Positions 47,598-56,093 of a stretch of DNA of 64,000 nt are shown piece by piece. The notes below the pieces were generated by a model that was not told the DNA's origin, searched no databases, and saw nothing but the letters and a program-made list of their open reading frames with translations. The DNA is from Thalassotalea sp. ND16A (GTDB lineage Bacteria; Pseudomonadota; Gammaproteobacteria; Enterobacterales; Alteromonadaceae). The first letter of the stretch is position 1, and the number at the start of each line of letters is the position of its first letter. The stretch lies in contig NZ_JQDZ01000034.1 in the NCBI RefSeq assembly GCF_000764205.1, forward strand, positions 1 to 64,000. The letters are read 5' to 3'. Position numbers and translations under genes: made by a program.

Positions 47598-48062
47598 ATG
47601 TTTAAAACAGTAATTTTATCAGCCGCAATATTGTCGACTAGCTGCTACGTAAGCGCAACTGATAAGGTGGAATATAATTCCAACACGGCGGCACAGGTTC
47701 AGTCAATATTTTGGTTAAATAACACGGAAACCAACGCCATCGCCTATGCAAAATTTGAAGCGTTTCACTCATTGAAAATGTTTATTGATGCCAGCTTGTT
47801 AACGGCAAAGGTGACGCCGCAAGCGCCACCTGAAAATGCCAATAAGCTGTTATTAATGTTACATCAACAACAGCAGGTAATTACCGTATTCATTGATGAA
47901 AACAATCTTTACTATAATGGCTTTTCCTACGAAGTCGACAAAACTAAAATAAATCAATTTCAGCATTTAAATGATTATCGTACCTCTGTAGGCGACAGTA
48001 TCACCGAGCAAGAACTGGCTATGGTTATTAAAAACTATGGCTTTAAATATTTAGCTAAGTAA
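47598..48062 (+). CDS. Exported small protein, unknown function
   Basis: 154 aa with signal peptide (about residues 1-21, CYVSA); the STSC segment could also be a lipobox. No recognised domain. ATG is preceded by AAAGG from the 8-bp repeat array. In tandem with the small lipoprotein 53 nt upstream, possibly co-transcribed. Confidence 0.6.
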   Translation: MFKTVILSAAILSTSCYVSATDKVEYNSNTAAQVQSIFWLNNTETNAIAYAKFEAFHSLKMFIDASLLTAKVTPQAPPENANKLLLMLHQQQQVITVFIDENNLYYNGFSYEVDKTKINQFQHLNDYRTSVGDSITEQELAMVIKNYGFKYLAK

Positions 48063-48143
48063 GCTGGATTCGGGGAAGGCAGCACTTGCTCAATACCTCA
48101 GATGATTTTTAACAAGCAAGGTTATTTAGTCTACAAGTGATTA

Positions 48144-48665
48144 TTACAACGGCTTATAACTTAAACCGATATACGCCTGCCCTTTCCAGGCATCTAATAC
48201 AAAGCTGATGTTGGCATTGTCATTTTGCCATTTGCTATCAAGCTTATAATCACCGGCCGAGGTATGAGAGCATAACGCTTCGACAGCAGTATTACTGAGA
48301 TCTTTTGTGGTTTTGGTACTGGCGTCTACTTTGCCATAGTGCTTTTCAACTTCCGCTTTTACCCGGTTATATTCACTGACACAATCGGTGGCATCACTGC
48401 TAAACCCTTTGTAATAAAGAATGTTGACCAGCTGGCCTTTATCGTCAAACAAATACTCCTGATGAAATTCCATATCAAACAACTGACTTTCGTAGGTTAA
48501 ACGGGTAGGGATTTCATCATCCGGGGCATGTTGTTGGTTTTGCTTTACCTGGGCAAAGCTCATACTCCAGTCAATTTTTTCTAATGGCTGGTTGTTAGCA
48601 AATAGTGCTGTTGGCAGCAATAATGCAGATAGCGTAGTGAATGCTGCGAGGGCAGATATTTTCAT
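48144..48665 (-). CDS. Exported protein, unknown function
   Basis: 173 aa. Signal peptide (about residues 1-23, TALFAN) and a beta-rich body containing two Cys (C93, C131) which could pair. Not recognised. Convergent with the previous gene. Confidence 0.6.
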   Translation of the reverse strand: MKISALAAFTTLSALLLPTALFANNQPLEKIDWSMSFAQVKQNQQHAPDDEIPTRLTYESQLFDMEFHQEYLFDDKGQLVNILYYKGFSSDATDCVSEYNRVKAEVEKHYGKVDASTKTTKDLSNTAVEALCSHTSAGDYKLDSKWQNDNANISFVLDAWKGQAYIGLSYKPL

Positions 48666-48765
48666 AATAAAACCTTTTGTTAATCTGAATTCGACATATT
48701 GATTGATGGTGCCACAGCAATCCGAAATTGTCTTATAGCAGATTGGTACGTGATCACAACCTAAT

Positions 48766-48787
48766 CGTTATAGCTACAACTATAACG
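48766..48787. promoter_or_regulatory. Dyad CGTTATAG / CTATAACG
   Basis: A perfect 8-bp inverted repeat with a 6-nt spacer in the promoter region of the minus-strand gene at 48144-48665. It could be an operator for an unknown factor. Confidence 0.4.
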
Positions 48788-48811
48788 ACAACTGTCAATA
48801 CCTTACGGGCA

Positions 48812-48840
48812 TAAAAAAAGCTGATAAAAAGATCAGCTTT
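48812..48840 (-). terminator. Terminator of the LysR gene (minus strand)
   Basis: Perfect 9-bp stem AAAGCTGAT / ATCAGCTTT, 6-nt loop, followed by seven T residues on the minus strand. It lies 27 nt beyond the LysR stop. Confidence 0.85.
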
Positions 48841-48866
48841 GTGACAACTGGGGTGAATCTAGCTCG

Positions 48867-49829
48867 CTAGTATAAATCTTTATAGCGTTCAGTAAGTTTG
48901 GCCGCTTCTTCACGCAATGCTTCTAATAAATAATGTGCCGCCGGTGGTAACTGGCGTTGCGCTCTCAGCGTCACTCCAATTGGCCCCGGTTCTATAATTA
49001 ATGGCATATCTAAGCGTTTTAACAGGCCGATTTCTTCATAGGTGAGTACCACCTGCAGCGGTAAGGCGGTGATCATATCGGTATTTTTTAACAAGGTGCG
49101 ATTGGTTAATATCGATACCGACTCTACTGGATTAGACGGTACATCCAAGCCTTCTTTGTGGAAGGCGCCATCAATCTCTTTGCGCAGCATGGTTTCCCGC
49201 GGCGGTAAAATCCACTGCTGATCGACCAAGTCTTTGAGGCTTAAGTCTTTTCTATCTTGTAATGGGTGGCCTGCGCGAGCCACGATTACGACTGGTTCAT
49301 GATAAAGGACTTCATTGCTGATGCCATCTTCATCAGGGATTTCCGGAATACGGCCCACCATGATATCCAAATCGTCTATTTTTAATGACGATATCAATTT
49401 GTCGCCCGTGCCTTCCATTAAGGCCACAGATACGTTTGGGCGGTTCTTTTTTAAACGCGAAATAGCGTTGGGTAACAGCGTTGCACTTGCAGCTAATAAA
49501 CTACCAACAGTAACTCGGCCGGATAAACCGCCATGCAATGATGATAGCTCTTCACTGGCATGTTTTACCTGCGACAGGATCAATTTGGCATGCTTTATTA
49601 ATACCTCGCCGTAAAGGGTTGGGGTTACCCCGCGTGATGACCGTTCAAATAAATTTAAATTTAACGACGATTCAATATCACGAATAATTTTGGTTGCCGC
49701 CGGTTGTGCCATATTATGAATTTGTGCGGCTTTAAATATGTTTCGTTGCTCACCTACGGTAACCAATAATTGCAGGTATTTAAACTTTAAACGGCCAACC
49801 AAATGGCGCTCTAGCATGTCGGGATTCAT
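48867..49829 (-). CDS. LysR-family regulator of the catabolic cluster (GbpR/PcaQ-like)
   Basis: 320 aa. Winged HTH at residues 12-72 (RNIFKAAQIHNMAQPAATKIIRDIESSLNLNLFERSSRGV), then an effector domain with GRVTVGSLLAASATLLP and MEGTGDKLISSL. The HTH segment AQPAATKIIRDIE and the L.H.KLILSQ region resemble the GbpR/PcaQ branch that controls sugar- or aromatic-compound genes. Being at the head of a group of catabolic genes, it is the likely regulator of the nitroreductase, permease and FAH-to-ALDH genes. Inducer unknown. Confidence 0.82.
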   Translation of the reverse strand: MNPDMLERHLVGRLKFKYLQLLVTVGEQRNIFKAAQIHNMAQPAATKIIRDIESSLNLNLFERSSRGVTPTLYGEVLIKHAKLILSQVKHASEELSSLHGGLSGRVTVGSLLAASATLLPNAISRLKKNRPNVSVALMEGTGDKLISSLKIDDLDIMVGRIPEIPDEDGISNEVLYHEPVVIVARAGHPLQDRKDLSLKDLVDQQWILPPRETMLRKEIDGAFHKEGLDVPSNPVESVSILTNRTLLKNTDMITALPLQVVLTYEEIGLLKRLDMPLIIEPGPIGVTLRAQRQLPPAAHYLLEALREEAAKLTERYKDLY

Positions 49830-49938
49830 TATTCGTCCTTATCTTTATTGTATAAAAACAATATAACAAGCTTACCGTTGATAGCAAAACTGTTATGTTA
49901 TTTTTTAACTTGATTAACGGCTTTTAATATCTATTTAC

Positions 49939-50610
49939 TTATAACAAGCTACATACTTCATCAAAATCAAAGCGTGGCAAGCGCTGAAATATCTTTTTGC
50001 TATCGCCATAACCTAAGCTGCATAAAAAGTTACTTTTAATGCTAGTGCCTTGAAAAAACTCTTCGTCAGCTATTTGGTTATTAAAGCCAGACATTGGTCC
50101 TATATCTAAGCCCAATGCTCGTGCAGCAATCATTAAGTAACCACCTTGTAAGGTACCATTTCTAAAGGCTGTGCTCTGAGTCATTGCTGCGTTGTTTTCA
50201 AACAGGGCTTGAGCTGAGGGGTTATGGGCAAACAGTTTCGGCATGTGTTTATAAAACTCCATGTCATGACCAATTACCACAGTCACCGGAGCGGCAAGAA
50301 CTTTATCAACATTGAGTGGTGCCAAACATTTTTTTAACCGCTCTTTACCTTCGCTGCTGCGGATAAAAATAAATCGAGCCGGGCAAGTATTCATACTGGT
50401 AGAGCCCATTTTGACAATGTCATACAGTTGGTTCAGGGTTTCATCACTCACCGGTTTATCTAACCAGCCGTTATGGCTACGCGCTTCTCTGATTATTAAA
50501 TCTAAACTTTTACTATCTAGAATAGGATTGTTTTCTTTAAGTTTATCAGCACTTTGTTGTGCGTTCGAAATGGCTTGTAATTGCTCTTCGGTAAATTGTG
50601 GTTTAGACAT
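49939..50610 (-). CDS. RutE-like nitroreductase-family NAD(P)H reductase
   Basis: 223 aa, strongly resembling RutE (malonic semialdehyde reductase of the uracil Rut pathway). The matching landmarks are ARSHNGWLDKPVSDETL, STSMNTCPARFIFIRSSEGKERL, TAFRNGTLQGGYLMIAARALGLDIGPMSGF and SLGYGDSKKIFQRLPRFDFDE. An FMN enzyme with a semialdehyde or quinone-type substrate. There is no rutA/B/C/F gene beside it, so it probably reduces a different semialdehyde from the neighbouring pathway. Same strand as the LysR gene and transcribed before it, possibly together. Confidence 0.85.
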   Translation of the reverse strand: MSKPQFTEEQLQAISNAQQSADKLKENNPILDSKSLDLIIREARSHNGWLDKPVSDETLNQLYDIVKMGSTSMNTCPARFIFIRSSEGKERLKKCLAPLNVDKVLAAPVTVVIGHDMEFYKHMPKLFAHNPSAQALFENNAAMTQSTAFRNGTLQGGYLMIAARALGLDIGPMSGFNNQIADEEFFQGTSIKSNFLCSLGYGDSKKIFQRLPRFDFDEVCSLL

Positions 50611-50789
50611 ATTCGCTCCAATGACTAAGGTAGATGTTGCTTATATTAACTATTTTCAGCGCCGAGTAAGCATCTATTTTTGCTTTTGGATATATCCATT
50701 TAGTTATACCTAAGGGTGATATTATAGTATTGTGTGCATATTATCGCTTGGTTATACTGCCCTTAAGTTTACGGTTAGTGAGAAATAAG
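50611..50789. promoter_or_regulatory. Divergent promoter region, nitroreductase / TauE permease
   Basis: 179 nt between divergent genes that likely carry both promoters and a LysR site. Repeated GTTATA/TATTAT segments occur near 50703-50756. No T-N11-A box could be assigned. Confidence 0.45.
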
Positions 50790-51614
50790 ATGGAAATGAT
50801 AGTTGAGATTTTGCCGTTTGTGGCAATGATGTTAGTGACGGGGTTGGTGGGTGGCATACTCGCCGGGTTGTTAGGTGTAGGTGGCGGCATAGTCATTGTG
50901 CCAGTACTCGATACTGCCCTAGGAGTATACGGTGTCGACCCGGCAATTCGTATGCACATTGCTGTAGCAACCTCTTTGGCCTGTATTATCTTAACCTCCA
51001 TTTCATCCTCACGTGCGCATCACGCCAAAGGTGCCGTTGATTTTAATTTGATTAAAGTCTGGGGGCCGGCGGTTTTTGTTGGTTCATTCATTGGTTCAGT
51101 GGCGGCGAGCAGCGTTGACAGTCAGGTGTTATCGGCCATTTTTGGTATTGTCGCATTGCTCGTTGCGATAAAAATGGCGTTGCCGATGGACAATGTTACC
51201 TTAGCGGCCGATGTGCCAAGGGGCATTGCCGCGCCAGTACCACCATTAATGATTGGTGGTTTATCGTCAATGATGGGGATTGGTGGCGGTACCTTAAGTG
51301 TGCCGGTCTTAACGCTGATGAATCAACCTATTCACCGGGCTGTAGGTACGGCAGCATTGTTTGGGCTACTAATTAGCATCCCTGGAGCGGTAGGTTTTGT
51401 GGTATCAGGAGTCGGTGATTCGCGATTACCGCCGGGCAGCTTTGGCTACGTTAATTTAATTGGCTTTGCCCTTATCTCACCGGTAACGGTATGGGCCGCG
51501 CCTATTGGCGCTAAAATTGCCCACAGTTTAGATAAACGACATTTAAGTCTGTTATTCGGTGGTTTCTTATTCATTGTCGCTTGTCGGATGATTTACCGTA
51601 CCCTGATGGTATAG
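50790..51614 (+). CDS. TauE/SafE-family membrane permease
   Basis: About 274 aa, eight hydrophobic segments in two related halves. The two signature stretches VGGILAGLLGVGGGIVIVPVL and GGLSSMMGIGGGTLSVPVL define the family. TauE/SafE members export sulfite or organosulfur anions, or move other organic anions; here the substrate is probably an acid made or used by the neighbouring pathway. A longer frame begins at 50730, but ATG 50790 (MEMIVEILPFVAMM) gives a normal start. A strong terminator follows. Confidence 0.85.
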   Translation: MEMIVEILPFVAMMLVTGLVGGILAGLLGVGGGIVIVPVLDTALGVYGVDPAIRMHIAVATSLACIILTSISSSRAHHAKGAVDFNLIKVWGPAVFVGSFIGSVAASSVDSQVLSAIFGIVALLVAIKMALPMDNVTLAADVPRGIAAPVPPLMIGGLSSMMGIGGGTLSVPVLTLMNQPIHRAVGTAALFGLLISIPGAVGFVVSGVGDSRLPPGSFGYVNLIGFALISPVTVWAAPIGAKIAHSLDKRHLSLLFGGFLFIVACRMIYRTLMV

Positions 51615-51645
51615 CGATCCCACTTACAACCCTTTTCTTTTTTGG

Positions 51646-51682
51646 CGCCGGTATCATCTCTCCATGTTGATACCGGCGTTTT
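51646..51682 (+). terminator. Terminator of the TauE-like gene
   Basis: Perfect 11-bp stem CGCCGGTATCA / TGATACCGGCG with an 11-nt loop and TTTT tail. Confidence 0.9.
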
Positions 51683-51917
51683 AATTCACGGATGAATGAA
51701 CTTACAATTGCCATGGACCACTCTCTCACACCCATGTGAACGCGGCATTCATTACGTCCTGTAAATCACGGTATAAATCCCGCTAATTATGTATTTTTTA
51801 TGCCGGTATGTTAGCTGTTATATCTCAAGACTTAACGTCACCTAAATAGCTATTGCAAAAAAGTTATAACAAGGTGGTAAAAATTTAGTCGATTTATATA
51901 CCAAAAAATCGCACATT

Positions 51918-51941
51918 AGGGTTATTGAATTTATTAACCCT
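51918..51941 (+). promoter_or_regulatory. Dyad in the leader of the FAH operon
   Basis: AGGGTTA (51918-51924) / TAACCCT (51935-51941), 10-nt loop, ending 3 nt before the GGAG of the FAH gene at 51945-51948. It could be an operator or a translation-controlling hairpin. Confidence 0.5.
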
Positions 51942-51956
51942 TTTGGAGAATTTGGC

Positions 51957-52901
51957 ATGACTAAGTATGGATTAGCCACATACCAATCAAACGCAGATAG
52001 CAACGCAGTGACACACACTGCAATTGTATTAGATAACGAATATTTCGACTTACAACAAGCTTATAAAGCCGTCAATCAAACTGTTGATACTTTACCTGCA
52101 TGGGTCGTGAGTATTAGTGAAGCGGTTCAACAATGGCAAAGCGTAAATGCCGATATTGAGGCATTTGCCGAAATTGCATTAACGCAAAAAGCAAACCTTA
52201 CCCCGCTAGCTGCGAACATTAAGGTAATGGCACCATTTAAGCCAACGACCATTTTTGGTACCGCATCGAACTATCATGAACATGCCGCCGAAATGCAAAC
52301 CGTTTTGGCGGCGAAAGAAGACAGCTCACCTTACGTATTTATGAAAGCGACCACCAGTGTGGTCGGCACCAAAGACGATGTGATTCTGCCTCCGGAAACA
52401 AAAAAACTGGATTGGGAAGTGGAACTTGGCGTGGTGATTGGTAAGCCCGCCCGCCGGGTAAAAGCGGAAGATGCGCTCGATTACATTGCCGGTTATACGG
52501 TAGTCAATGATATTTCCGCGCGAGACTTAAATCGTCGTAGCGACTACCCATTCAAACATGACTGGTTTCGTGGCAAAAGCTGGGACACTTTCTGTCCAAT
52601 GGGGCCGGTGTTTGTGCCGAAAAGCGGCATCGAAGACCCACATAAGGTGAAGTTAGCGTTATTTTTAAACGACAAACAAATGCAAGACGGTAACACCAGT
52701 GAACTTATCTGGGATTTGTTTGAGCAAATTGAATATTTATCAAGCATCTTAACCTTACAGCCTGGCGATGTGATCATGACCGGTACCCCGGCAGGAGTTG
52801 GCAAAGGCATTGGTTTATTTTTAAAACCAGGTGATGTGCTACGGGCAAGTGCCGAAGGTGTTGGTGAAATAATTAATACCATCACCGCCGAACAGCTATA
52901 G
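51957..52901 (+). CDS. Fumarylacetoacetate hydrolase family enzyme
   Basis: 314 aa. FAH superfamily: metal site in DWEVELGVVIG, ISARDLNRRSDYPFKHDWFRGKSWDTFCPMGP and LILTLQPGDVIMTGTPAGVGKGIG. Members hydrolyse or decarboxylate acyl-pyruvates from meta-cleavage of aromatic rings, or act on 2-oxo acids. The N-terminal ~80 residues form the usual small lead domain. GGAG at 51945 fixes the ATG. First gene of an operon that continues to the ALDH gene with short gaps. Exact substrate cannot be assigned. Confidence 0.88.
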   Translation: MTKYGLATYQSNADSNAVTHTAIVLDNEYFDLQQAYKAVNQTVDTLPAWVVSISEAVQQWQSVNADIEAFAEIALTQKANLTPLAANIKVMAPFKPTTIFGTASNYHEHAAEMQTVLAAKEDSSPYVFMKATTSVVGTKDDVILPPETKKLDWEVELGVVIGKPARRVKAEDALDYIAGYTVVNDISARDLNRRSDYPFKHDWFRGKSWDTFCPMGPVFVPKSGIEDPHKVKLALFLNDKQMQDGNTSELIWDLFEQIEYLSSILTLQPGDVIMTGTPAGVGKGIGLFLKPGDVLRASAEGVGEIINTITAEQL

Positions 52902-52970
52902 GCGCCGAGCAGTTATAAGCGTCAAAGATAATGACGCTAGTATTGAAAAAAGCAGAATAGGTAAAAAATT

Positions 52971-53501
52971 ATGTATAAGCCAAAACCGATGAAGCTGGGC
53001 CATTTAGTCCTTAAAGTTAACGACATTCAAACTTCCGTTAAATTTTATCAAGAAGTTGTCGGCCTCGAAATTTCCGACTGGATTGATGATCGAATGGTGT
53101 TTATGAGATCGAGCGACGATCACCACGATTTAGCATTATTGCAGGTACCATTTGAACAAATAGGCAAGCAAGAACCTGAACAATCACGCATCGAGCACTT
53201 TTCTTATCAGGTGCAGTCGATTGATGAGATCAAACAAATCACTGCCATGCTGATCGAACGCGGCATTGAAATAGACAGAGGTGTAGGGCGCCATGGGCCA
53301 GGGGACAATACCTTTATTGTGTTTAAAGACCCTGATGGCAATAACGTCGAGTTTTATTCAGACATGCTGCAAATTACTGCCGACAAACCTTATCAACCAT
53401 CGGTATGGCAGGGCAGTATTTTAGAAACCTTTGACCAATGGCAATTAAAAGATTTTGTGGTCGAGCCACCAGAAAGAATTACGGCAATTTTAAAGAAATA
53501 A
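52971..53501 (+). CDS. VOC-family metalloprotein (single-domain glyoxalase/dioxygenase fold)
   Basis: 176 aa, a single VOC domain. Candidate metal triad H11 (LGHLVLKV), H76 (IEHFSYQV), E127 (NNVEFYSD), in the order used by extradiol dioxygenases. H108 (VGRHGPG) is a further conserved-looking residue. Small extradiol enzymes of this size exist, but so do isomerases and epimerases of the same fold, so oxygenase activity is not proven. Placed between the FAH enzyme and an alpha/beta hydrolase, a common set in ring-cleavage pathways. Confidence 0.82.
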   Translation: MYKPKPMKLGHLVLKVNDIQTSVKFYQEVVGLEISDWIDDRMVFMRSSDDHHDLALLQVPFEQIGKQEPEQSRIEHFSYQVQSIDEIKQITAMLIERGIEIDRGVGRHGPGDNTFIVFKDPDGNNVEFYSDMLQITADKPYQPSVWQGSILETFDQWQLKDFVVEPPERITAILKK

Positions 53502-53534
53502 AAAGTTCGGTAGTGACAAGCAACAGGAAAAATT

Positions 53535-54362
53535 ATGGCGATTTTAGCAACCGATTCAAATCAATTTTATTATGAAGTTCATGGTGAAGGCGAACCCATA
53601 GTGTTAGCCCATGGCCTTGGCGGTAATCATGCCACCTGGTATCAGCAAGTCGAAGTACTGGCGAAAGCGTATCAAGTGATCACCTTTGATCATCGCGGTT
53701 TTGGAATGTCTAGTGACACCGATAACCTGGGTCGTGCTGGCTTTGTCAGCGACTTACTGGCATTAGTTGATCATTTAAACATCGAAAAGGCCGCATTTGT
53801 TGGCCAATCAATGGGCGGTGGCACGGTGATAAATTTTGCTAACCAATATCCTGAGCGGGTTGCTGGTTTGGTTATTGCTGATTCGTTGCATGGTTTTACC
53901 GAAACCGATGACGTGGCTGCCATTATGGCACAAGCCAGAGTTGATACCGCCAATTTAAGCCAGCTGGATCGGGTACTTGGTAAAGCCTTTAAACAGGCCA
54001 ACCCGGCTGCCGCGGTGTTGTATCAACAAATAAACAGCTTTAATGCCACCGACAAGAGTAATTTAACCGGCGTTTATGCCGATGAAAAAGTAGCGCCAGC
54101 GCAGTTAGCCAGTCTCGGCATGCCTATAATGTTTATCAGTGCTCAAGATGACATTTTGTTTCCGATTGCGGCGGTGCGTTTAGTGCAAGAACAACTGACC
54201 GGCTCATTTATGGTTGAGTTTGATAATTGTGGTCATTCGGCATTTTTTGAGCGGGCCGAGGAATTTAATGACAGTGTACTCAGTTTTTTGCAAATGGCAG
54301 GCTTAAATCCATTAACTAATTCTGCGCACAGTAATGCTTCCGGTTATGAAAAAGCGATGTAA
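53535..54362 (+). CDS. Alpha/beta hydrolase (cluster enzyme)
   Basis: 275 aa. Nucleophile Ser92 in VGQSMGGGTV; oxyanion region AHGLGGNHATW; catalytic Asp region ISAQDDILFP and His in NCGHSAFFE. The size and motifs resemble C-C bond hydrolases and carboxylesterases used in aromatic and other catabolism. Begins 33 nt after the VOC gene, so in the same operon. Its substrate probably comes from the preceding steps. Confidence 0.85.
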   Translation: MAILATDSNQFYYEVHGEGEPIVLAHGLGGNHATWYQQVEVLAKAYQVITFDHRGFGMSSDTDNLGRAGFVSDLLALVDHLNIEKAAFVGQSMGGGTVINFANQYPERVAGLVIADSLHGFTETDDVAAIMAQARVDTANLSQLDRVLGKAFKQANPAAAVLYQQINSFNATDKSNLTGVYADEKVAPAQLASLGMPIMFISAQDDILFPIAAVRLVQEQLTGSFMVEFDNCGHSAFFERAEEFNDSVLSFLQMAGLNPLTNSAHSNASGYEKAM

Positions 54363-54466
54363 TGCGCGCTAAATAATTGGTCTTATAACAGCAAGAACAT
54401 ACAACAACTACATACGGCAAGTGCAAGCGCACTGGCTAAATCAAGATTTAATAATGGGTAAACACT

Positions 54467-56092
54467 ATGAGTAATAAAACAGTAGCACAACAGGTAATTG
54501 ACGCGTTAAAAGATTTAGGCGTAAAACATGTATTCGGCGTACCATCCGGTGGCTGGGTTGATTATATGGAAGCAATGCGCAACACCGATGGTATCGATTT
54601 TGTATTGGCAACTCACGAAGGTGGTGCCGCATTTATGGCCGATGTCTGTGGTCGTATCACTGGCGTACCAGGCGTGTGTTTTGGCACGTTTGGTCCAGGG
54701 GCAACAAATCTGGCAACGGGGGTTGGCAGTGCCTATTTAGACCGGTCACCAATGATCGCCTTAACCGATGAAATGGCAGCGGACAAGCGCAATAGAATTG
54801 TGCAAATGAACGTTGACCATCAGGCATTGTTTGCCCCGTTAACGAAAAAAACCACACGTTTAGAAGCTGACAAAGTGCGCGAGATCATCTTCGATGCCGC
54901 ACAAGTGGCGTTATCTGACGTTCCCGGTCCGGTGCATATCGGTTTACCCGCAGGCATGAGTAGTGAAAAAACTGCAGAGCAAGATATTTCGCCTTACCAA
55001 ATAAACGCCGCAGGCAAGGCCGATAAGGCGATAATTAGCCAAATGCAGCAATTATTTAGCGATGCCAAAAAACCTGTCATTGCCCTTGGTATGCGCGCCG
55101 TTACTGCCGATGTGCAACAACAGATAATCCGCTTTGCCGAAAAGCACAAAGTACCGGTAGTGCTTAGCCCAATGGCCAAAGGGATGATCCCGGAAAGCCA
55201 CCCTTGTTATGCTGGCGTATTGTTTCATGCCTTAAGTGACGTCGTTGGCCAAACTCATCAACAAGCCGATTTAGTGCTGAGTATTGGTTATGACGAAATT
55301 GAGTTTAACTACGAAGACTGGATCCCGAATGTGCCACTGGTGAGCCTAGACATTGTTGCCACCGACCTGGATACCAGTGAATATACTTTAGCTTGTGATG
55401 TACTCGGTGATATTAAACACTCGGTAGAACAATTAGCGAAAGTGAAATGTGCAGAAAAAACTTGGGACATGCCAGCCGTGGCTATCAGAAAAGCCGACAT
55501 GTTTGCGCAAATGAGCCCACAAAATGGTGCGTTTGGCCCGTGTGCAGCGTTAGACGAATTGCGTAAAAAATGCCCGGAAAACGGCATCATGACTTGTGAT
55601 GTAGGTGCCCACATTCATTTGATCGGACAAAAATGGGCAACCCCTAAACCTGGCTTGCAAATAATGACCAATGGCTGGTCAGCTATGGGCTTTGCCATTC
55701 CATCGGCCATTGCCGCCAAGTTGAATAACCCGGATGTGGAAGTTTGTAGTGTGGTTGGCGATGGTGGTTTCTTAATGACTGCCGGTGAGCTGGCGGTGGC
55801 GGTACGGGAGAATTTAAAAATTGTCTTCGTGTTATTTACCGACAACGATTTGGCCTTAATCCGCATTAAACAAGAGAAGAAAAGTAATCCGATTTACGGC
55901 ACGCCTATCCGCGAGCGCGGTACGATTGGCGGCGATAATATTTTTGGTGTGCCAGTAGTGAAAGCCTTTAACCAGGGCGAGTTTGCCCAAGCATTAGATG
56001 ACGCATTTGCCGGCACAGGCCCGGTAATTGTCGAAGCCATTTTGAATTCTCGTGAATACGATGACTTAGTGTTAAGAAAGGATAAACCATAA
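54467..56092 (+). CDS. ThDP-dependent enzyme, acetolactate-synthase family
   Basis: 541 aa. The ThDP site is present: GDGG (431-434) and DND (459-461), and the catalytic Glu51 in ATHEGGAAFMADVCGR. The fold is that of acetolactate synthase-like enzymes, which include 2-oxo acid decarboxylases, sulfoacetaldehyde acetyltransferase and C-C lyases. No small ALS subunit gene is adjacent and the genomic setting is catabolic, so biosynthesis of branched-chain amino acids is unlikely. It probably cleaves or decarboxylates a 2-oxo acid to an aldehyde, which the ALDH one nucleotide downstream would oxidise. Confidence 0.85.
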   Translation: MSNKTVAQQVIDALKDLGVKHVFGVPSGGWVDYMEAMRNTDGIDFVLATHEGGAAFMADVCGRITGVPGVCFGTFGPGATNLATGVGSAYLDRSPMIALTDEMAADKRNRIVQMNVDHQALFAPLTKKTTRLEADKVREIIFDAAQVALSDVPGPVHIGLPAGMSSEKTAEQDISPYQINAAGKADKAIISQMQQLFSDAKKPVIALGMRAVTADVQQQIIRFAEKHKVPVVLSPMAKGMIPESHPCYAGVLFHALSDVVGQTHQQADLVLSIGYDEIEFNYEDWIPNVPLVSLDIVATDLDTSEYTLACDVLGDIKHSVEQLAKVKCAEKTWDMPAVAIRKADMFAQMSPQNGAFGPCAALDELRKKCPENGIMTCDVGAHIHLIGQKWATPKPGLQIMTNGWSAMGFAIPSAIAAKLNNPDVEVCSVVGDGGFLMTAGELAVAVRENLKIVFVLFTDNDLALIRIKQEKKSNPIYGTPIRERGTIGGDNIFGVPVVKAFNQGEFAQALDDAFAGTGPVIVEAILNSREYDDLVLRKDKP

Positions 56093-56093
56093 T

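Larger units (their letters stand above)
51615..51956. other. Intergenic region upstream of the FAH gene
   Basis: 342 nt. Contents: terminator at 51646-51682, a copy of a dispersed TTCACGGATGAATGAA sequence at 51685-51720, then the promoter of the FAH-to-ALDH operon with GTTATAAC near 51870 and a leader dyad at 51918-51941. Confidence 0.5.
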
